From: Candidatus Saccharimonadota bacterium
Lineage (GTDB): Bacteria > Patescibacteriota > Saccharimonadia > Saccharimonadales > Saccharimonadaceae
Length of the DNA: 9,667 nucleotides
Assembly (NCBI GenBank): GCA_018064165.1
Contig: JAGOZV010000019.1
Coordinates: 1-9,667, forward strand
Direction: 5' to 3'
Part shown: positions 5,120 through 9,667 of the stretch, piece by piece
Layout of the letters: the number at the start of each line of letters is the position of its first letter
How positions within the stretch are numbered: position 1 is the first letter of the stretch
Made by a program: the position numbers and the translations under genes
The notes under the pieces: model-generated
Databases searched by the model: none
Seen by the model: the letters and a program-made list of their open reading frames with translations, nothing else
What the model was told of the DNA's origin: nothing

Positions 5120-7141
5120 TTAATTAATCATCTTCAAAAACTGCTCTTCGGTTAGGGTTTCAACCCCTAGCCGATTTGCTTTTTCTAACTTTGTTTTGCC
5201 CGTATTATTTCCAACCACTAAATATGTGGTATTTTTATTAATTGCGCTTTGTAAAATTCCACCTTGTGCAGAAATTTTATCGCCCGCTTCGTCACGCCCC
5301 ATTGAATTAAGCGTACCAGTAACTACAAAATTTTTTCCAACTAGGCTACCCGATTGCTCTTTATAGAATGGCTTAACACCTAGTTTTTTAAATTTATCTA
5401 GTAATGCCAAGTTGTCTTCGTTTATAAACCAGGCTATAACACTTTCTGCAACAATCACTCCAATTCCTTCTACCGAAATTAATTGTTCGTAACTGGCATT
5501 GCGTAAATTTTCTAACGATTTAAAATTATCTGCCAAATCTTTGGCGGTTTTTTGCCCAACATGCCGTATGCCTAAGCCCAAAATAAATTTTTCAAGTGCA
5601 ACATTTTTACTTTTTTCTATTGCATCTAGTAATTTGTTTACAGAGACTTCACCAAATCTGTCAATTTTTAATAATTCGTCTTTTTTCAATTTTAAATTAT
5701 ATATATCGGCAACATCTTTTATAAAACCTGCTTCAGTAAGTACTTCTACATTTTTTTCGCCCAAAGATTCAATATCTAGTGCACCACGACTAGCATAATA
5801 TTCTACTGCTCGCTTCAAGATTAAATCGTTGTTTAAATTTTTAGCCCTAAATACTACTTCTCCATTAGTTCGTTCAAATTCTAATTCAGGATATTGCTCT
5901 TTTAAAAGTTTTTCGTAAACAATTGGCATGGAATCTTTTGGACGAAGCTCTGTTACCACAGATTCAACTTGCGGGATAATATCTCCTGCCTTAAAAATAA
6001 CTACAGTATCACCAATTCTAACGTCTAATCGTTTAATTTCATCTGCATTATGAAGCCCTGCGTGACGAATTGTTGTACCAGCAAGTGTTACTGGTTCGAA
6101 AACCGCTACCGGTGTAGCCGCGCCACTTCTACCAATACTAATTACTATATCTTCAACTACAGCAGTTGCTTGCTCGGGACTGTATTTATATGCTATGGCA
6201 CCCCTTGGTTGCTTACCCACAATACCAAGCTCGTTAAACTGCTCACGGTTATTAATCTTTATAGCTACGCCATCGGTATTGAAGGGTAAATCATTACGCT
6301 TTTCATTCCAAATATTTATGAAATCAATAAGTTTAGTTGTATTTTCAAAAACTCCTATTTCTTTATTACGGATAAAACCAATTTCCGTTAAAAAAGTATA
6401 GGCTAGATTATTGGAAGGAATTAACGCTGAATTTTCGTAAATTAAATCGTAAGCTCTAAACTGCAGGGGGCGCGACGCAACCAAACTTGGGTCTAACTGG
6501 CGAATTGTCCCTGCCGCCAAATTACGCGGATTAGCAAATTCTGGTTCTTTATTTTTACGTTGTATTTTATTTAATGCGTCGAAATCTTTTTTTAGCATTA
6601 CAATTTCGCCCCGCACCTCTGTACGACCAGCAAGAAGAAAATCTGTTTGTTTTATAAAACTAGATAGTTTTAATGGAATACTTTTAATTGTGCGTGCATT
6701 ACTGGTAATATCTTCTCCGATATAACTATCCCCGCGCGTTACAGCGGTTTCTAAAACGCCATCTTGATAAATTAATGAGCAAGCTAAACCGTCCATTTTT
6801 ATATCTGCAAAATATTCAATTTTCTGATTTGGCAAAAGCGATTGAACCCTCTCGGCCCATTTTTCTACCTCGTTAGTACTAAATACATCGTTCAAACTAA
6901 GCATCCTGCTTCGATGCTGAACCTTTTTAAAACCACCCTTTAGTTTATTCCCCACTCTTTGCGTTGGGCTAGTAAACGCAACGAACTCTGGATTCTCGGC
7001 TTCTAATTTTTTAAGTTCGGTAAACAAACTATCGTAAATACTATCTTCTACAGACGGAGCGTCGTTAACATGATATTCGTAGCTATATTTATTTAATAGA
7101 TTTTGTAGTTCTACGATTCGTTTTTTAGCTGATTCTTTCAT
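5120..7141 (-). CDS. ligA: NAD+-dependent DNA ligase LigA, lacking zinc-finger cysteines
   Basis: Seals nicks during replication and repair, using NAD+ to adenylate an active-site lysine. The 673-aa length is normal. The Ia domain (YEYHVNDAPSVEDSIYD) is followed by the adenylation domain, with KMDG (K115 the nucleophile), NPRNLAAGTIRQ and TDGVAIKIN (about 289-297). The OB fold (GRSGAATPVA, about 337-346) comes next, then helix-hairpin-helix repeats (about 480-580) and a C-terminal BRCT domain (about 600-673). The segment that normally carries the Cys4 zinc finger, about 405-445, contains no cysteine. The only cysteine in the protein is in GLACSL, beside the active site. I chose the ATG at 7141 over a TTG at 7156: it gives the usual length and has GGAAG 6 nt upstream. 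It overlaps the membrane protein gene by 17 nt and is last in the lemA operon. Confidence 0.96.
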   Translation of the reverse strand: MKESAKKRIVELQNLLNKYSYEYHVNDAPSVEDSIYDSLFTELKKLEAENPEFVAFTSPTQRVGNKLKGGFKKVQHRSRMLSLNDVFSTNEVEKWAERVQSLLPNQKIEYFADIKMDGLACSLIYQDGVLETAVTRGDSYIGEDITSNARTIKSIPLKLSSFIKQTDFLLAGRTEVRGEIVMLKKDFDALNKIQRKNKEPEFANPRNLAAGTIRQLDPSLVASRPLQFRAYDLIYENSALIPSNNLAYTFLTEIGFIRNKEIGVFENTTKLIDFINIWNEKRNDLPFNTDGVAIKINNREQFNELGIVGKQPRGAIAYKYSPEQATAVVEDIVISIGRSGAATPVAVFEPVTLAGTTIRHAGLHNADEIKRLDVRIGDTVVIFKAGDIIPQVESVVTELRPKDSMPIVYEKLLKEQYPELEFERTNGEVVFRAKNLNNDLILKRAVEYYASRGALDIESLGEKNVEVLTEAGFIKDVADIYNLKLKKDELLKIDRFGEVSVNKLLDAIEKSKNVALEKFILGLGIRHVGQKTAKDLADNFKSLENLRNASYEQLISVEGIGVIVAESVIAWFINEDNLALLDKFKKLGVKPFYKEQSGSLVGKNFVVTGTLNSMGRDEAGDKISAQGGILQSAINKNTTYLVVGNNTGKTKLEKANRLGVETLTEEQFLKMIN
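5149..5186 (+). terminator. Probable terminator of the RRM gene, inside ligA
   Basis: CGGTTAGGG (5149-5157) pairs with CCCTAGCCG (5165-5173): nine pairs, one G-U, with a 7-nt loop. It extends by one T-A pair and is followed by ATTTGCTTTTTCT. On the plus strand this fits an intrinsic terminator 30 bases after the RRM stop. The same bases encode the conserved C-terminal end of the BRCT domain of ligA on the other strand. The U-tract begins a few bases after the stem, so efficiency is uncertain. Confidence 0.5.
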
Positions 7142-8159
7142 GTCTAGCTTCCACAATTTCTAAATAAAGCATGTAAATGTAAACACACAAGAAAACAACA
7201 GACACTACGGCCATTGTTAATATAACGAAAGGTACAAGCGGAACAGCCATAAACCATTCAAGCCACAGCCTTAGTAAAATGTCTAAAGAGATGAAGATAC
7301 CTAGAATAATAGCCCAGAAAAATGCCAATACCAAAAATGCCCATAAAATTCGATAAAGAATTCGTAGACGTATTCCACTAACTAAATCACCAGCTAACTT
7401 AATGGCGCGCATTGGATACATGTTTGGCAATGTTACAATTATTAGCGCAATGAATGTGCTTGTTAACCAGTAAAGGGTAAGGATTACTAAGCCCAAAAGC
7501 GCCATTGATATAGCCATAGCGGCCGCACCATTTTCCATAACTCCACTTTGATTAGCTATAGCATGAATGCCTACTGCCATAATTGCTGGTGTCGTTTGTA
7601 AAACTCCAGTCAACAAAACTAGTGAGCTGCTTATAATTGGCCCTCCACTGTTATATAAAGCATTGCGTATTGTAACTTTTTTGCCAGCCTTTATATTTCT
7701 GATTATCCACACAGTACATAGCCAGATTAAAACACCAATTAAGAATATATACGGATTCAATTCATTGCTACTATTGTTAAACATATTAAAAAATATTGTT
7801 ATTATTATTGAGCCAGTTTCACCCATTAAGGTAAATAGCTCGCCATAAGTACTTTCAACTGTTTCTCGCAAAGTCCCTATAAGCTCTAGGTAACGATCTT
7901 GAGCCATAACGCTTGAAGAAGCAAGCGCCAAAAGCATACCTATTAGAATTAAAAAAAGAAAAATCTTTTTATTTTTGAAAATAGTCGTAAAAACCTCTCC
8001 CGTAAAAGCCGTATACCCGGGCATCGGTAGTTTTACCTGATAATCTCGTTGTTTTGTTAACTTGAAACTTCGGTGAGTTCTTCTAGAAAGAAGGTCGTTT
8101 TGACGAGATTTAATTTTCCCCCAAAAACTATTCTTTTTTTTGGTTTTTTTCTTAGCCAT
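7125..8159 (-). CDS. Uncharacterised polytopic membrane protein
   Basis: A 344-aa integral membrane protein that I cannot assign to a named family. The N-terminus is strongly basic (MAKKKTKKKN, then further Arg/Lys to residue 37), so it should be cytoplasmic. A short soluble stretch (about 38-64) contains LPMPGYTAF. Hydrophobic segments follow at about 66-86, 137-155, 174-198, 213-243, 268-292 and 304-334, giving six or more membrane spans. A weaker hydrophobic patch is at about 117-127. Between spans lies a basic, amphipathic PMRAIKLAGDLVSGIRLRIL segment (249-268), faintly like loops of DUF975 or GPDPase-type membrane domains; that likeness is weak. It starts 2 nt after htpX and overlaps ligA by 17 nt, so it is cotranscribed. 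Neighbours LemA and HtpX suggest an envelope role, but this is inference. It holds two of the four cysteines in the window. Confidence 0.85.
   Translation of the reverse strand: MAKKKTKKKNSFWGKIKSRQNDLLSRRTHRSFKLTKQRDYQVKLPMPGYTAFTGEVFTTIFKNKKIFLFLILIGMLLALASSSVMAQDRYLELIGTLRETVESTYGELFTLMGETGSIIITIFFNMFNNSSNELNPYIFLIGVLIWLCTVWIIRNIKAGKKVTIRNALYNSGGPIISSSLVLLTGVLQTTPAIMAVGIHAIANQSGVMENGAAAMAISMALLGLVILTLYWLTSTFIALIIVTLPNMYPMRAIKLAGDLVSGIRLRILYRILWAFLVLAFFWAIILGIFISLDILLRLWLEWFMAVPLVPFVILTMAVVSVVFLCVYIYMLYLEIVEARHERIS
7148..7152 (-). promoter_or_regulatory. Ribosome binding site deciding the ligA start
   Basis: GGAAG on the minus strand, 6 nt before the ATG at 7141, within the last codons of the upstream membrane protein gene. 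The TTG at 7156 has no comparable site in front of it. Confidence 0.5.
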
Positions 8160-8161
8160 AA

Positions 8162-9040
8162 CTAAAACTTTTCTTTGTTTTCGTTAATGCGATTAATTCT
8201 ATCTTTTATATTTGGATGCGTACTAAACATACGTGAGAAAAAACCTTTTTTTAATGGATTTACTAGAAACAAATTAGCCGTAGAGGTGTTTTGTTTTTCC
8301 ATTGGCTTACCGTATTGACCTAATTTTGCCAAAGCAGATGTCATGCCATCTGGATGACGAGTTGTCATTACACTGGTGGCATCTGCTAAAAATTCGCGCT
8401 GCCTGCTAATTGCCAATTGAGTCATAGAGGCTATTAATGGAGATAACAAAATAACAGCAAAACCAATAACCATTACGAATGGATTTGTATTATTATTGCG
8501 ATTGTCGCCCCAAATTAGCATTCTTATTGCTATGTCTGCTATAAAGCCAATTAAACTTACCAAGCCAAACGCGATTGTACTTACGCGGATATCGTAATTT
8601 TTTACGTGACCCATTTCATGAGCCATAACAGCCTCTAGTTCGTTATCGTCCATAATTTCTAAAAGACCAGTTGTTACGCCAACAATGGCATGCTCAGGTG
8701 AGCGGCCAGTAGCAAAAGCATTTGGTGCTTGATCGTTGATTATGTAAACTTTTGGCATTGGCATACCCATAGTAATTGCCAAATTTTCTATAATTCTGAA
8801 TAAGCGAGGGTTATCTTTTTTCTGTATTTCTACTGCGCCCGTCATGGCGACTGCCAATTTACTGGCGGCAAAATATTGAAAAAGGGCATAAATTGCCCCA
8901 ATAATTAAAATTGTAACGCCAATTGAAGCATTACCATTATTCATGTAGGCAACCGCCCAGCCAATAGCACCAATTAGGGCGACAAAAACGCCCATAATTA
9001 GTACAGTATTCCTTTTATTTTTTGCTATTGATTTATACAT
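8162..9040 (-). CDS. htpX: Membrane zinc metalloprotease HtpX (M48 family)
   Basis: An inner-membrane endopeptidase that degrades damaged or misassembled membrane proteins, with its active site facing the cytoplasm. The 292-aa length is typical. Two N-terminal membrane spans (about 12-33 and 39-60) precede the catalytic domain. The zinc motif HEMGH is at 141-145 with catalytic E142, and the third ligand is in REFLAD (E216). Two hydrophobic segments (about 153-175 and 187-210) lie between them. The N-terminus (YKSIAKNKR) matches the family start, supporting the ATG chosen. No Shine-Dalgarno sequence is visible in the 30-nt gap to lemA, so translation may depend on coupling or on the A+T-rich leader. 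The gene ends in TAG, 2 nt before the membrane protein gene. Confidence 0.95.
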   Translation of the reverse strand: MYKSIAKNKRNTVLIMGVFVALIGAIGWAVAYMNNGNASIGVTILIIGAIYALFQYFAASKLAVAMTGAVEIQKKDNPRLFRIIENLAITMGMPMPKVYIINDQAPNAFATGRSPEHAIVGVTTGLLEIMDDNELEAVMAHEMGHVKNYDIRVSTIAFGLVSLIGFIADIAIRMLIWGDNRNNNTNPFVMVIGFAVILLSPLIASMTQLAISRQREFLADATSVMTTRHPDGMTSALAKLGQYGKPMEKQNTSTANLFLVNPLKKGFFSRMFSTHPNIKDRINRINENKEKF

Positions 9041-9070
9041 ATTTTAGATTTAAAAATGAAATAATGTGAA

Positions 9071-9634
9071 TTAAAATTTTACGTCTACTGGTTTTTCAGC
9101 TTTTTCAGCTTCGTCGGCATCTAGCTCGAAGAACTCTGCCGGCTTAAACTTAAACATACTCGCAACCATGTTACTTGGGAAAGTTTGTAGTTTAATTCTG
9201 TATTCTCGTACGCCTCCATTATAAAAGCGTCGAGCTGCCTGAATTTTATCTTCAGTGTCTACTAATTCTTGTTGCAACTGGGCAAAGTTTTGATTTGCCT
9301 TAAGATCTGGATAGGCTTCTGCTACTGCGAACAAGCTTTTTAAAGCACCCTCAAACTCGCCTTCCGCTTTTGCGGTTTCTTCAACACCTTGTGCATTTAA
9401 TGCATTCGCTCGAGCCTCTGTAACCTTCTCAAAAACACCTGTTTCGTGAGCTGCGTACCCTTTTACTGTTTCTACTAAATTAGGAATTAAATCTAATCGC
9501 CTTTTTAGCTGCACCTTTATATCGCTCCACGCTTCATCTACTCTTACTTTTGCTGTAACAAGACCGTTGTAAGTTACCCAAACAAAGATAACAAGCACTG
9601 CAACAATTGCTAGAATAATCCAAACTGCTAACAT
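9071..9634 (-). CDS. lemA: LemA family membrane protein
   Basis: A 187-aa protein with one N-terminal membrane anchor (about 2-22) and a helical, coiled-coil-like body. The core LemA stretch VQLKRRLDLIPNLVETVKGY is at 41-60, followed by AEAYPDLKANQNFAQLQ and the family's YNGGVREYR segment. The C-terminus is acidic (DADEAEKAEK). The family's biochemical role is not established. It often neighbours htpX, and a link with envelope protein quality control is usually inferred from that. It is the first gene of the lemA-htpX-membrane protein-ligA operon in this window. A very strong AAGGAGG ribosome site lies 5 nt before the ATG. Confidence 0.94.
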   Translation of the reverse strand: MLAVWIILAIVAVLVIFVWVTYNGLVTAKVRVDEAWSDIKVQLKRRLDLIPNLVETVKGYAAHETGVFEKVTEARANALNAQGVEETAKAEGEFEGALKSLFAVAEAYPDLKANQNFAQLQQELVDTEDKIQAARRFYNGGVREYRIKLQTFPSNMVASMFKFKPAEFFELDADEAEKAEKPVDVKF

Positions 9635-9639
9635 TATTT

Positions 9640-9667
9640 CCTCCTTTATAGTTATGTATCTATTGTA
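9640..9667 (-). promoter_or_regulatory. Ribosome site and partial promoter of lemA
   Basis: AAGGAGG (9640-9646) lies 5 nt before the lemA ATG. Further upstream, TACAAT (9662-9667) matches five of six -10 bases and would place the transcript start near 9655. The matching -35 would be outside the window, so the promoter part is tentative. Confidence 0.4.

Noticed and set aside
7141..7156. TTG start at 7156 for ligA
   Set aside because: No ribosome site precedes it. The ATG at 7141 has GGAAG upstream and gives the usual LigA N-terminus.
105..7848. Various 60-110 codon open frames opposite rnc, nusB, leuS, ligA and the membrane protein gene
   Set aside because: Each lies fully antisense to or out of frame with a well-supported gene, has no ribosome site or recognisable domain, and has residue composition expected from the opposite strand.
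1..9667. Mobile elements, CRISPR arrays, tRNA or rRNA genes
   Set aside because: No transposase or integrase reading frames, no regularly spaced repeats, no cloverleaf or rRNA motifs found by eye. The gene content is housekeeping and uniform in base composition.

Overview
This 9.7 kb, A+T-rich window carries ten protein genes, nine on the minus strand and one on the plus strand. All encode housekeeping functions: RNA processing and translation on the left, DNA ligation and membrane quality control on the right. The genes are tightly packed, with 1-32 nt overlaps. The proteins are almost free of cysteine. The L32 and NAD+-dependent DNA ligase sequences, and the unassigned multi-pass membrane protein next to htpX, suggest a Patescibacteria/CPR genome, most likely Saccharibacteria (TM7). 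That assignment is my inference from sequence character, not from a search. The rnc gene ends in TGA and nine others in TAA or TAG, which fits the standard bacterial code.

Layout. (1) 90-1935, minus: rpmF (L32, 48 aa) - nusB - NUDIX hydrolase - rnc. These genes are overlapping or closely spaced behind a near-consensus sigma70-type promoter (TTGAAA-17-TATAAT, 1976-2004). (2) 2015-4462, minus: leuS, whose nearest promoter element is an extended -10 only 7 nt before the ATG, so its mRNA is predicted to be leaderless. (3) 4463-4783: the only long gene-free stretch. It appears to hold a roughly 117-nt minus-strand structured RNA with its own promoter and intrinsic terminator, ending just upstream of the leuS -10. 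Overlapping it is a divergent plus-strand promoter with a roughly 130-nt 5' leader for a small RRM RNA-binding protein (4784-5119). (4) 5120-9634, minus: lemA - htpX - polytopic membrane protein - ligA, apparently one operon. The RRM gene and ligA converge with no spacer, and the likely RRM terminator lies inside the 3' end of ligA.

How they may work together. The left operon couples a ribosomal protein with rRNA antitermination (NusB) and rRNA processing (RNase III). The right operon pairs LemA with the HtpX protease, a common association, and adds an unknown membrane protein and the replicative ligase. The most unusual part is the centre: an apparently undescribed small RNA or leuS leader with a bare A/C-rich linker, divergently transcribed from an RNA-binding protein gene through interlocked promoters. 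Its function is unknown.
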